Of a stretch of 43,769 nt of DNA, positions 33,724 through 43,334 are shown piece after piece. The position numbers were made by a program, and so were the translations under genes. The notes below the pieces were generated by a model that did no database searches, was not told the DNA's origin, and was given only the letters and a program-made list of their open reading frames with translations. The stretch covers positions 1 through 43,769 of the forward strand of contig JAFSMO010000069.1 in NCBI GenBank assembly GCA_017447865.1, read 5' to 3'. This DNA is from Thermoguttaceae bacterium. GTDB taxonomy: Bacteria > Planctomycetota > Planctomycetia > Pirellulales > Thermoguttaceae. Within the stretch, counting starts at the first letter, position 1; each line of letters starts with the position of its first letter.

Positions 33724-36700
33724 TTAATCGTCGCACTTATAAATTTCAGCCTGTTCCATAACTTTTTCAAAAACTTCTTTGTCCCACTCTGGAGGGTAAC
33801 CGTTCTGATAAAGAAGCTCTGTCACACCCATACTAAGCTGATTTTTTATATCATCACGAGTTGACCAGTCGGCAAAATTTGCTTTGTTGTCAACCAATTC
33901 CTTAATCTTTTTTGCAAGAACAAGACATTTCTCATCTCCATATTTGAAACCATGATCGTCTCGGACTTTTACAAGTATATCGTAAAACACTTTTTCTTCA
34001 AAGGTGATCCCCAGTTTCTCAAAAGAAGTTTTATCGTTTTGCAAGTCTTTTAGTAACTGAATAAGCTGATCTGAAAGATCGTTTACAACGTCCGCGACAA
34101 CTTCGCTTGTGAAAACGAGATTGTCTCTGTTGTTATAAACGTCAACAACCTGTTTTAAGCGTTCATCAAATGCAACAGCCTTGACCTTGTTTGTCTTCCC
34201 ATACTCTTTTATAGCATTACGCAGTAACTTCAATAATGCGTTAAAACGTGTTATAGGCATTTTTATTTCTTTGAGTTCATCAAGAAACTCTTCACTGAAC
34301 ATATCTACCTGCTTATGTTCATCGACGATATTTTCAATGCCTGTGCAAGCGATGGCATCACGCACCATCTCCTCTACAACATAATTCATTGTTTCAGCAT
34401 CGGGAGCGTCGCCTTTGGTCTGTTTGTAGATAATGGAACGTATCGCAAGGTAGAATTGGGCTTTGGCGGTTTCTTCGACCGTAAGTTCGCCTGACGGGAA
34501 ACATATCATATAAGCGCTTTTCAGACGGAGGGACAACCCCATAAACCTTGTCTGCATTTCATTACCGGTCTGAACAAATTCAGCGGCATCGTTCAGGCAA
34601 TACAGACGCTCTAACGGATTGCCTCTAAAAAACCTCTGGGAGTCGAATTTTACGAGCAAATCGTCTATGAGTTTCAGATGATTCCGGAATATCTCAAGAG
34701 AAATATTCAGTTCATCAATCGGGCTTTCCTGGGGGCCGCCGTATCGTTTTACGGCTTCCATCATATCATTCCTGATGCCGATATAATCGACAACAAGTCC
34801 CTTGTCCTTGCCCTCAAAAACCCGGTTTACACGGGAAATCGTCTGTATAAGCGTGTGTTTCTGTAAAGGCTTGTCAATGTACATCACCGCAAGTGACGGC
34901 ACATCAAAACCCGTTATCCACATATCTACAACGATCGCAACCGTAAAGTTGGAATCCGTGTTTTTGAATTGTTTATCAAGTTTTTTCCGATATTCCTTAT
35001 TTCCACAAGCATCAAACAACGCCTTGTTATCATCTTTGCCCTGTGTAGCGACAAGGTTGATTTTCGGCAGTGCCAGAAGTTTGTCGAGCTGCTCTTTGGT
35101 GAGGTTTTCTTCATGCTCCGCCTTGCGCGGAATACCCCAATCTTTCCGGATCGCGACGATTTCTTGCAGGAGATCATACGCAATCTGTCGGTCAGAGCAA
35201 ACGATCATGGCCTTCTGAACGATACCAGGCTTTTCTGCACATAAAGCCTCATAGTGACAGACAATATCCTCCGCGAGCTTATGCAGACGGTCAGGGTGCC
35301 CGAGGATCGCTCGCATTTGGCTCATTGCCTTCTTGCTTTCCTCGATTTGCTCTGGTGTGGAGCCTTGATCTGCGCAGAATTCATAGAACTTCTGAATTTC
35401 TTTGGCCTGTTCCTCCGAAACGATAACCCGAGCAAGTCGCGGCTCATAGGCGATGCGAACAGTTATACCATCTTCGCAGGCCTCTTTCATGGTGTAGCTG
35501 TCCACAATATCACCGAATACGGCAATGGTTTCATCGATAGGAGTCCCCGTAAAGCCGCAATAGGTCGCATTCGGGAAACTTTCCCTCAGATAATGAGCGA
35601 ATCCATAAGTCGTAAATATCCCTTTGTCGGTCTTTTTTAACCTGGGGCCAAGCCCTGTTTGTGTTCTATGCGCTTCATCGGAGATGCAAATGATATTGCT
35701 TCTCTCTGAAAGAAGCCCGGTATTCTCGCAGAATTTCTGTATCGTGATGATATAAACCCCACCGCTCGGTCTGTCACGGAGAGTTTTCGCCAGGTCCTCA
35801 CGAGTCTCGATACTTCTCACCTCCTCTTCGTGAAGGAACTTCCTGGCTGTAACAAAAAGCTCCGAGGTTTGCGTGTCGAGGTCTTCACGGTCGGCAATGA
35901 TAATCACCGTGGGATTATTGAATGTTTCGTTATCTCTCTGCATTATCAAACGCGAGAGAAACAGCATGGTAAAGGTCTTTCCGCAGCCAGTTGCGCCGAA
36001 ATACGTCCCCCCTTTGCCGTCGCCGTCTGGACGCTTGTGTTTCCTGATGTTGTCCAGCATTTTCCTTGCGCCGAAAAACTGAGGATAACGGCAGACGATG
36101 GCTTCATTTTTCGGGCTGACGTCGGGATAGAACACAAAGTCACGAAGCAGCGCGATTACACGATCTTTCGCGAAAGCGCCTTTGATCATCGTAATCAGCG
36201 AACTGATCCCATTCGCGACGGTCTCTTTATCGTTCGCCTTGTTCCAGGCGTAATAGTATTGGTAAGGCGTGAATATGGTTCCCATTCGGGTGTTGGCGCC
36301 GTCGCTGATGACCGAAAGAAAACAGTATTTCATCAATTTGGGAATATCCCGGCAATAACGGTTCGTGATCTGTTCCCAAGCATCATAAATCGTTACGTCT
36401 TCCTCGATCGCGGTCTTCAACTCAAAGATGGCCACAGGAATACCATTGATGAACAACAGCAAATCAGGACGCCGCAGATGTTCGCCCTGTACCTGATACT
36501 GACTTACGATTTTAAAAATGTTTTTGTCCGGTTCATCGAAATTGATATAGTCGATATGCAGCGCGACTTTGGAAATGTCATCACGCACAAGGTCAAAACC
36601 TTCGTTTACAAGCCGGAATGTCTCACGGTTGCCGGAGTACAGCGGCGCCGCGTTGATGAGGCTCAGCTTGTTGATAATTTTCTTCGTTTCCGTATCGGAC

Positions 36701-36927
36701 AGATCATCTTTCTGATAGCGTGAGGAAAGATAGGAACGAAGATCGTCGAGCAAAAGAATATCCTCTAATTTACGGTGGATATTCTCTCCGCAGACACAGG
36801 TATATCCCTGCTCTTTGAAGAGTTCCATGATTGCCGCTTCAAGTTCCGCTTCCGTGAATTTGCCATTCGTGAACTGGCATTCCTTAGAATCAGCCTGAAC
36901 AACCTGTTTTGAGTTTGTTAAAATCAA
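33724..36927 (-). CDS. hsdR: Type I restriction enzyme R subunit (nuclease/translocase)
   Basis: 1067 residues from TTG 36927. The order is: N-terminal nuclease with RRPDLLLFINGIPVAIFELK (the D...ExK site), Walker A GATGCGKT (about 310-317), DEAH box ISDEAHRTQ, the motif FTGTPIDET and helicase motif SRVNR, then the C-terminal helical HsdM-binding region. It cuts DNA after ATP-driven translocation when bound to HsdM/HsdS. The start is uncertain: the frame opens at TTG 36966, which overlaps the upstream TIR gene by 77 bp; TTG 36927 (GGGG about 8 bases upstream) leaves a 38-bp overlap; the first ATG is 36828 but would cut the conserved FTEAELEAAIMELF. Translation is probably coupled to the TIR gene. 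Codon use and base content are AT-richer than the host genes. Confidence 0.9.
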   Translation of the reverse strand: MILTNSKQVVQADSKECQFTNGKFTEAELEAAIMELFKEQGYTCVCGENIHRKLEDILLLDDLRSYLSSRYQKDDLSDTETKKIINKLSLINAAPLYSGNRETFRLVNEGFDLVRDDISKVALHIDYINFDEPDKNIFKIVSQYQVQGEHLRRPDLLLFINGIPVAIFELKTAIEEDVTIYDAWEQITNRYCRDIPKLMKYCFLSVISDGANTRMGTIFTPYQYYYAWNKANDKETVANGISSLITMIKGAFAKDRVIALLRDFVFYPDVSPKNEAIVCRYPQFFGARKMLDNIRKHKRPDGDGKGGTYFGATGCGKTFTMLFLSRLIMQRDNETFNNPTVIIIADREDLDTQTSELFVTARKFLHEEEVRSIETREDLAKTLRDRPSGGVYIITIQKFCENTGLLSERSNIICISDEAHRTQTGLGPRLKKTDKGIFTTYGFAHYLRESFPNATYCGFTGTPIDETIAVFGDIVDSYTMKEACEDGITVRIAYEPRLARVIVSEEQAKEIQKFYEFCADQGSTPEQIEESKKAMSQMRAILGHPDRLHKLAEDIVCHYEALCAEKPGIVQKAMIVCSDRQIAYDLLQEIVAIRKDWGIPRKAEHEENLTKEQLDKLLALPKINLVATQGKDDNKALFDACGNKEYRKKLDKQFKNTDSNFTVAIVVDMWITGFDVPSLAVMYIDKPLQKHTLIQTISRVNRVFEGKDKGLVVDYIGIRNDMMEAVKRYGGPQESPIDELNISLEIFRNHLKLIDDLLVKFDSQRFFRGNPLERLYCLNDAAEFVQTGNEMQTRFMGLSLRLKSAYMICFPSGELTVEETAKAQFYLAIRSIIYKQTKGDAPDAETMNYVVEEMVRDAIACTGIENIVDEHKQVDMFSEEFLDELKEIKMPITRFNALLKLLRNAIKEYGKTNKVKAVAFDERLKQVVDVYNNRDNLVFTSEVVADVVNDLSDQLIQLLKDLQNDKTSFEKLGITFEEKVFYDILVKVRDDHGFKYGDEKCLVLAKKIKELVDNKANFADWSTRDDIKNQLSMGVTELLYQNGYPPEWDKEVFEKVMEQAEIYKCDD

Positions 36928-37684
36928 TGTTATACCCCATTGAGTTAAGTTCCTGAAGCAGTTCAAATTTCCAACTGTTTGTATTGGTGTACACTACACC
37001 CAAAAGATCGGACGGTATTTCAACCTCGCTATCCGCAAGTATGACAACACGATCTCTGCCCAGTTTTCCCATGAAAAAACCGGTCTCAAACAGAACATTT
37101 TGACGAGCGCGGGGGTTAGGCTCGGCTTCGGATTTTGCCCGGCCTATGTCATCGGCGGTAAAGAGGCAGATCGCCCCTCCAACCTCGCTGTTCTTTTCAA
37201 ACTTTTCGATGATGGTCAGTCCATTGTTTGTCTGTTCAGAGAGAATGACCGGATCGATATTCTGTTTTTCAAGAACTCGGGCGACCGATTCCTTTAATTC
37301 GCCATCATGACCATGAACGATAAAGATTTTCGACAAATCGCGCGGGGATCCCGGGGAAAATGATTGGTTGGTGTTTTCTTCGTCTTGAAGCTCTTCAAGA
37401 TAGGTTTCCAAAATCGCTTTGGTGCTATTTAAACCATGATGACAAGCATTAATCGAATCCCTATTAATTTCTTCATCTGACTTGTCCATAATAAATAGTG
37501 GCAAGGAGAAAATAGTATTACAGAAACTTTTCATTTCCAGGCTTTCTTCACCATATTTCTTCGAAATGAAACGTTTGACCTTCATTTCCCAAGCCGCAAA
37601 TTCAGGATCTGCGCTTGTGATGTCCTTTTTTATAAGACCATCCGTTTCCTCAATCAGTTTTTTCAATTTTTCGGAATCCGTCAT
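36890..37684 (-). CDS. TIR-domain protein (PF10137, CAP12/Pycsar-effector-like) inside the hsd operon
   Basis: 264 residues. Residues 1-110 are a helical N-terminal region of unknown type. Residues 119-235 are a TIR-like domain: KIFIVHGHDGELKESVARVL, then TIIEKFE (Glu160), ICLFTADDIG, and NVLFETGFFMGKLGRDRVVI (Glu200). This pattern matches the PF10137 TIR family, whose members in CBASS and Pycsar degrade NAD+ when activated. Glu160 and Glu200 are the candidate catalytic glutamates. The ATG overlaps the hsdS stop as ATGA (37681-37684), and the 3' end overlaps hsdR, so it is an integral cistron of the restriction operon. Inference: an abortive effector controlled by the restriction complex. It could also be a stand-alone defence gene riding in the operon. 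Confidence 0.82.
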   Translation of the reverse strand: MTDSEKLKKLIEETDGLIKKDITSADPEFAAWEMKVKRFISKKYGEESLEMKSFCNTIFSLPLFIMDKSDEEINRDSINACHHGLNSTKAILETYLEELQDEENTNQSFSPGSPRDLSKIFIVHGHDGELKESVARVLEKQNIDPVILSEQTNNGLTIIEKFEKNSEVGGAICLFTADDIGRAKSEAEPNPRARQNVLFETGFFMGKLGRDRVVILADSEVEIPSDLLGVVYTNTNSWKFELLQELNSMGYNIDFNKLKTGCSG

Positions 37685-38817
37685 ATTTTCTCCCCTTCCT
37701 CAACTGCGCCCTTAACGAGAATAGGACAAAGGTCTTTAATTTGGGCTTTCAGGCGTTCATTAATCTGCTTGCGTGTATTATATGCTTTAAAAATATCAGT
37801 AATCGCTTTTTGTATGCCAATGCTCGGAATAGGTATTTCTACATCGCACATATCTTCAAAACTGAAAGTTTCTCTTGCGCTGCCCCAGGAATTGAAACGG
37901 GCGTAGCGGTTAAATTCAGATCGTGAAAAATACAACATCAAATATTGTGGCAATAGTTTATTCTCGTTAATACTTTGGAAAACAATATAAGATGAAGAGC
38001 ATATTATCGGTTCGCCAGTATCATTTATAGCCAGTGAAATCTTTTCACCATTTCTTGAAGTTACCGGGACATAGGCAAATTCATTAGGCTTGACAACGGA
38101 ATACGGTTTTAAATTTACATTAGTCATATCCGCTTTAGTATCAATGAATTTCTTTTCAATTGATATTCCTCTTACTGATTCTAATCCATATTCAAGGGAA
38201 TCATTCTTTGTTTCTACTAATGCGATATAAGATTTAATAGACCTCTGTTTTCCAGTTCTTCTTAATTTGTCGAGATAACCTTCGAAAACTATTCTCAAAT
38301 CGTCCAACCCACGCTCATAACACTGCTGATTAGCGACCATGGCATTATAAATATCCACATATTTCTGCTGTACAGCAAGCGGTGGAAGAATAACAACCAT
38401 TTCACATAACGCTTCCCAAGTAAATACTTCTGTCGAACTCCCCCAAGAACGGTAACAGGCTTCTCTATCCCATTCTGTTCGATTGAAATGAAAGAATAGA
38501 TATTCGGATAAAACCTTATCACGCATGGAATCTTTAATTCTGAAAGCGATATTATTCCAGCTTATAATAAAACTGTTGCCCGTATCATTATATCCAAAAC
38601 CGATTTTCTTGCCATGGGTACGGGGATTAAAAACAAATTCTCCTGGGTGTACTACAAGGAATTTAGCAAGGTCTGTATTGGTAACATCTGCTTTTGTAGG
38701 AATGATCTCTTTAGTTATCGTCATTCCACGTACATCATCCGCACAATACTTGTTATCGGAGTTTATTTCCGTTGTCAACTCCAACAAATCGCCTAAGAGA
38801 TACTTAGTCAATGCCAT
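37681..38817 (-). CDS. hsdS: Type I restriction-modification specificity subunit
   Basis: 378 residues. The protein is two similar halves of about 190 residues, each with a target recognition domain followed by a helical spacer. TRD1 (about 32-93) has IPTKADVTN and VVHPGEFVFNP; TRD2 (about 223-287) has IDTKADMTN and VVKPNEFAYVP; both halves continue with RSWGSS/NSWGSA and a LPPLAVQQKY/IPSIGIQKAI block. HsdS directs the M and R subunits to a bipartite DNA site; the strong resemblance of TRD1 and TRD2 suggests half-sites that are alike. The start ATG overlaps the 3' end of hsdM by 14 bp, and the stop overlaps the TIR start. Target sequence unknown. Confidence 0.92.
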   Translation of the reverse strand: MALTKYLLGDLLELTTEINSDNKYCADDVRGMTITKEIIPTKADVTNTDLAKFLVVHPGEFVFNPRTHGKKIGFGYNDTGNSFIISWNNIAFRIKDSMRDKVLSEYLFFHFNRTEWDREACYRSWGSSTEVFTWEALCEMVVILPPLAVQQKYVDIYNAMVANQQCYERGLDDLRIVFEGYLDKLRRTGKQRSIKSYIALVETKNDSLEYGLESVRGISIEKKFIDTKADMTNVNLKPYSVVKPNEFAYVPVTSRNGEKISLAINDTGEPIICSSSYIVFQSINENKLLPQYLMLYFSRSEFNRYARFNSWGSARETFSFEDMCDVEIPIPSIGIQKAITDIFKAYNTRKQINERLKAQIKDLCPILVKGAVEEGEKI

Positions 38818-40405
38818 AACCGATCCCCCTGAAAGCCTGTTCGAGCATTGCCTGCGACCTCTTTTCCGCGGAGATAATATCGCGCATTTCGGCCTGAATA
38901 CGAGCCATTTCCTTTTCGTAGTCGATCTCTAAATCGTGGTCAATGAACTCAATGTACTTGCTGGGCGCGAGAGAATAGTCTCTGGCCTTGATCTCATCCA
39001 GAGATACCGACTTGCAGAACTCAGGCACATCGCAGTAAAGGCTTGTATCAGCGCTCTGCCAGTTTGTATATGTTTCCCTGATTTTTGCGATTTGAGAGTC
39101 GGTCAGGACGGTCTTTTTCTTCTTTTTGCCTTTGTCAATGACGATTTCTTCGACATTCTCATCCCACCGGCGCAGGTCCATAAACAGCACCTGTTTCGAG
39201 CGGTCGCGGAGCGCTCGGCCGTTCACCGTACACGCTTTCTTGTTCATGTTCACGATCCACAGCGTTACGGAAATATCCGTGGTATAGAACATGTCACGCG
39301 GCAGAACGATAATGGCTTCAATTCGGTCACGCTCCAAAATCTCCTTGCGGAGCGTCCCCTCGGAGTCTCCCGCGTTAAGAGCGCCATTCGCAAGCAAAAA
39401 GCCGGCAATGCCGTGAGAAACGTTGAGCTTGGACAGTATATGCAGGATCCACGCGTAGTTGGCGTTCGCCACAGGCGGCATTACCGAGTAGCCCGCTTTC
39501 ATAAAACGCGGGTCGTCTGTCAATTCGTCCTCGGTTCTCCATCCCTTGAGGTTAAACGGCGGATTGGCCATAATGTAATCGACAGTCCGGCCTTTGTGAA
39601 GATCGTTCGTGAATGTCGAAGCGTTCGTTTCGCCGAGGTTGTGAGCGATCCCGCGAATGGCGAGGTTCATTTTGCAGAGCCGCCAGGTGTCAGGATTGCT
39701 TTCCTGCCCGATGATGGAGACATTTTGCCGGTTTCCATTGTGGCGGTCAACAAATTTCAGCGACTGCACGAACATACCGCCCGAACCGCAGCAGGGGTCA
39801 TATACAACACCGCTGTAAGGCTCGATCATCTCGGCGATCAGCTTCACGACACAGGCCGGGGTGTAAAACTCACCGTCTTCCTTCGTGCCGGAGGCGGCAT
39901 ACGCCTGAAGAAAATACTCGTAAACTCTGCCAATGAGGTCTTCTTCCTGAAAACGCTCAGGAGTGATCTGATTCACATTGTCGATAAGGTCTTTGATTTT
40001 GGACTTTTCAGCTCCAAGCGCTGCGAAAAGGTTCAACGGCAGCGCCCCCTTCAGCGGAGGGTTGCTATCCTCAATATCTGCCATGGCCTGATCTATGATC
40101 ACCGCGATATCATTCGCAGAAGCGTTCTTTACGATATACGACCAACGCGCGGTCTCTTTCAGGTAAAATACATTGACGGCATTATAGAACGATACCTTTT
40201 CCAGAAACGCAGGGACTTCGGCGTATTTTGCCATAAGCTCCTCGCGGCGTTTCTCGAATTTGTCTCCTGCAAATTTCAGGAAGACCAGAGCGATAACCGC
40301 GTCCCGGTTCTTTTCCGTGCTTCCGACACCCCGCAGAGCCACACGGCAGTTCCACAATACGGTTTCAAGAGAAACCTGAACATTTTTTTTCGCGGCTTTG
40401 GCCAT
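38804..40405 (-). CDS. hsdM: Type I restriction-modification DNA methyltransferase subunit
   Basis: 533 residues from ATG 40405 (MAKAAKKNVQVSLE). The open frame runs further upstream to 40666, but that part crosses the promoter and has no family similarity. The N-terminal HsdM helical domain is followed by the SAM site DPCCGSGGMFVQSL and the catalytic N6-adenine motif NPPF (IMANPPFNLKGW). It methylates adenine in the HsdS target to protect host DNA. AAGG lies about ten bases upstream of the start. It is the first gene of the hsdM-hsdS-TIR-hsdR operon, driven by a strong promoter at 40455-40483. Confidence 0.94.
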   Translation of the reverse strand: MAKAAKKNVQVSLETVLWNCRVALRGVGSTEKNRDAVIALVFLKFAGDKFEKRREELMAKYAEVPAFLEKVSFYNAVNVFYLKETARWSYIVKNASANDIAVIIDQAMADIEDSNPPLKGALPLNLFAALGAEKSKIKDLIDNVNQITPERFQEEDLIGRVYEYFLQAYAASGTKEDGEFYTPACVVKLIAEMIEPYSGVVYDPCCGSGGMFVQSLKFVDRHNGNRQNVSIIGQESNPDTWRLCKMNLAIRGIAHNLGETNASTFTNDLHKGRTVDYIMANPPFNLKGWRTEDELTDDPRFMKAGYSVMPPVANANYAWILHILSKLNVSHGIAGFLLANGALNAGDSEGTLRKEILERDRIEAIIVLPRDMFYTTDISVTLWIVNMNKKACTVNGRALRDRSKQVLFMDLRRWDENVEEIVIDKGKKKKKTVLTDSQIAKIRETYTNWQSADTSLYCDVPEFCKSVSLDEIKARDYSLAPSKYIEFIDHDLEIDYEKEMARIQAEMRDIISAEKRSQAMLEQAFRGIGYGID

Positions 40406-40454
40406 ATATAAAACCTTTTTCAAGACAGATTTTTGACAGATTTCGGATGAAAAA

Positions 40455-40483
40455 ATTATACCACATCTTGGACAAGGAGTCAA
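40455..40483 (-). promoter_or_regulatory. Strong sigma70 promoter of the hsd operon
   Basis: On the minus strand TTGACT (40483 down to 40478) and consensus TATAAT (40460 down to 40455) are separated by exactly 17 bp, with TGG before the -10. The leader is about 45 nt to the hsdM ATG at 40405. It shows that the hsd operon is transcribed independently of the large gene upstream. Confidence 0.75.
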
Positions 40484-40592
40484 CCATTCCCCGAACAAAA
40501 ATGGCACTTTCATCAGAGGAATTTTCAAAAGTATCACTCTGACAGAAAATAAATAGCCCCCAAGCAGGCAAATATATGCTCTGGCTTTCTTT

Positions 40593-43334
40593 TTAAAGAC
40601 CAGGAGTCTCAAGGTTGATTTTGAGAAGATCTTTGGCACGTTCTCTGACCAAATAATTTGAATCATTGATCAGGCTTATAATAATTTTGTTAATTATAGA
40701 TCGATGATTGGGATTGTTTTCTTCACAGATATTCAGCAAACGATTTTTGATGGCAGGAGCAGCATCTATCACCATTTCGTCTAATTTTTCTTCTGCTTGG
40801 CTGGCATATTGCGATTCGAGAATATACCACAAGCAGTCACAAGCGATTGCCCTGATATAGACATCCTGATCTTCACAGCACTGGAACACAATTGAAATCA
40901 TTAAAGAATCTGCGTCTGCATTTATGTCAGTCGAATACTGCAAATATGTTTTTAAACATTTTACCAATGAACGGCGTTCTTTGGTGTCTTTTTTACTGTA
41001 AGAGAAGCACCATTGAATCAGGACCTGTTTGTCCAAAACACCAACGATGATCTTCAATATCAACAATCTACACCATAAACCTTCATGACTTCTGAATGTC
41101 ATGGCATGATTTGATGGACTTTTCAGAGTTACATTATCAATACAATCAATCAAGGTTTGGGGAATCGGAATACCGTTCTTTTTGTAATAACCAAGGACCG
41201 TGCATAAACATTCTGCACACGGATCTTTTATATCAACAGAACAATCACTGCCAAGCACTTCAATACACAACGGGAACAGTTTTTCTGTTAAAATACCAAT
41301 TATTTCTGATGAGGGTTTATTTCCAAGTATTTCGGCAATCAAGTAATATGGATTTGTTTCAAGATCGAAATAAAAACTTTTATTGCTATTTGCTTTAAAT
41401 TGTTTTTCAGCAATCTGTAATTCTGACAATATGATCGCCCCCCAATCACCTCGATTGGTATTAAAATCATAGATCAGCTTCTGTCTTTCAGACAAACCAT
41501 TATCAGGGAGTGTTTCCAATAATGAAAAAATATCAGGTTTTGTGTTTACCAAATTTGACAGACATTGCGGGTCTCCATTTCTGTGAACGATGTCAGGCCA
41601 GCCTTTTTTCATCGATTCACAGAAAGAAAGTAATGTTTCATTCGATATAGAGGCGACATCGACGCCACCAATTAATTCTGTTAGCTTATATGCTGTTATA
41701 TAACTGTGGTTTTCTATAATTGTTGTAAGGATCTTCACAATATTTTCCTGTTCCATACGTCCATAGACATTTAACAGACAGTCGAAATAATTTTCCGAAA
41801 TATCCAGCGGAAGCCTGGACGACAACTCTATCAGAAACTTTTCTGCTTCATTAAAAGATTTATCATTAAGATAAAGTCCGACCCGGTGTAATACGCTAAT
41901 ACAAATGAGAGTATGAGAATTCTCTTGTATGTTTTTAGCTTGATCCCACAATTCTTCTGCTTTAGTGATGATGATATTACTGATATTATTCCATTCAAGA
42001 TTACTTAGGCGAATGAAATCCTGATATTTTCCTGAGAAAAGATACATTTTCATTGCTGAATACAATAACTCGGGGCTATTGTACAATTTTCCTGTACGAT
42101 AAAATATGGTTGCCAAAACCTTTCGGGTTAATCTTAGATGTGTATATGAACCACATAAGAGCGCCCCAAAGAGATAATTTTCAATCTTGGAAATAATACG
42201 ATCAAAATTATTCCCGAAGAAAATAGTCCCTACAGATGCTGTGTTGCGATCAATTTCTTCATTCAATAATAATTCATAAGTGTTTTCAAGATAACGATCC
42301 AGACCAGGCACATGGACAACAGTATTAAGGGCACTCAATCTTTTCTGATATTCTTTATCCTGAGATTTGAATTGTTCTTTCGAACAAAGGAATTCCAGAT
42401 TTCTTAAATCTATTAGAATGTTAGTTACAATCCACTCAGCAATATTAGCGTCTTCGGCAAATTTAAGTGCTTCTTTTTCCGATAAAAATGCTTGATCTAT
42501 ATCACCTTTAATAAAAAAATCAATTGCATCCAAACGTTTGGAATACCAATCTGATTTGGGATAAATTTCAGCAACAGAAGATACAAGAACAGATTTAACA
42601 TCAGATGTGAGGAAACGTTCGCCAGTAAACACCCATTTTATTACTTGTTCTCCGATAATATGCAAGCTGGATTGGTCTTTTTGGTCTTTAGGATTTGCCA
42701 ATTCTGGAAGATCAATATACCTATATATTGTTTTATAACAAGATTCAAATGGAGACAACGCAGTTTTAGGGAGAATATATGAATCATTGTTACAGGTTAC
42801 TTTCTCATGGAAACCATTTATATCTATGGATTCGGAATTAGAAAGAGTAAGAAGATTACAATGATAATTAAAAATCACATCTCGAATCACATCATTTACT
42901 ATAATCTTTTCCGCATTTCTAAAATCGTGCATTAATTTATATTTGCAATAATCACTCTTTTCTATATCTTCACGTAATTTTTTGACTTCTTCACTAGCAT
43001 TTTCATCTCCAAAGAAAAAAACTAAAAGAGGTTTATTGGTCTGACGGCAACGAGTGTATTCTACCATCGTTCCTTTTCTGAATTCATTCTTTATCAACAA
43101 AACGACAACATCAGATAAATCAACATTTCTTACCATATAATCATTAGATTTTCTGCTACTGGCATAATCCTCTATCATAAAAACACTAATATAAGGACAA
43201 CGAAGGAGCTCTTTTTTTACAGAATCTCTAAACTCAAGCCAGTTGAAATCGTTATCTACATCTGAAACTTTTTCTGTTCCCATCGCAGAACTTATAAAAA
43301 CTCTAATCTTTTCGTCAATAGTAAACAAATCCAT
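40593..43334 (-). CDS. DUF4062-like N-terminal domain with long helical/HEAT-repeat region
   Basis: 913 residues. Residues 1-150 resemble DUF4062: IRVFISSAMGTE, a WLEFRDSVKKELL helix, then FMIEDYASSRKSNDYMVRNV and SDVVVLLIKNEFRKGTMVEY, a TIR- or SIR2-like flavodoxin fold. In other bacteria DUF4062 is often fused to NTPase, TPR or WD40 sensors in defence-like proteins. The remaining 750 residues are alpha-helical, with clear HEAT-type units at the end (DVYIRAIACDCLWYIL; NYLVRERAKDLLKIN). No NTPase motif was seen. It sits directly behind the 5S rRNA gene on the same strand and ahead of the hsd operon. Its DNA is the most AT-rich of the window, which points to separate transfer. The ATG has no good ribosome site. 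Function unknown; a phage-sensing effector is inferred. Confidence 0.65.
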   Translation of the reverse strand: MDLFTIDEKIRVFISSAMGTEKVSDVDNDFNWLEFRDSVKKELLRCPYISVFMIEDYASSRKSNDYMVRNVDLSDVVVLLIKNEFRKGTMVEYTRCRQTNKPLLVFFFGDENASEEVKKLREDIEKSDYCKYKLMHDFRNAEKIIVNDVIRDVIFNYHCNLLTLSNSESIDINGFHEKVTCNNDSYILPKTALSPFESCYKTIYRYIDLPELANPKDQKDQSSLHIIGEQVIKWVFTGERFLTSDVKSVLVSSVAEIYPKSDWYSKRLDAIDFFIKGDIDQAFLSEKEALKFAEDANIAEWIVTNILIDLRNLEFLCSKEQFKSQDKEYQKRLSALNTVVHVPGLDRYLENTYELLLNEEIDRNTASVGTIFFGNNFDRIISKIENYLFGALLCGSYTHLRLTRKVLATIFYRTGKLYNSPELLYSAMKMYLFSGKYQDFIRLSNLEWNNISNIIITKAEELWDQAKNIQENSHTLICISVLHRVGLYLNDKSFNEAEKFLIELSSRLPLDISENYFDCLLNVYGRMEQENIVKILTTIIENHSYITAYKLTELIGGVDVASISNETLLSFCESMKKGWPDIVHRNGDPQCLSNLVNTKPDIFSLLETLPDNGLSERQKLIYDFNTNRGDWGAIILSELQIAEKQFKANSNKSFYFDLETNPYYLIAEILGNKPSSEIIGILTEKLFPLCIEVLGSDCSVDIKDPCAECLCTVLGYYKKNGIPIPQTLIDCIDNVTLKSPSNHAMTFRSHEGLWCRLLILKIIVGVLDKQVLIQWCFSYSKKDTKERRSLVKCLKTYLQYSTDINADADSLMISIVFQCCEDQDVYIRAIACDCLWYILESQYASQAEEKLDEMVIDAAPAIKNRLLNICEENNPNHRSIINKIIISLINDSNYLVRERAKDLLKINLETPGL

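Noticed and set aside
40406..40666. N-terminal extension of HsdM to 40666
   Set aside because: It runs through the hsd promoter and has no HsdM similarity; ATG 40405 begins the conserved N-terminus.
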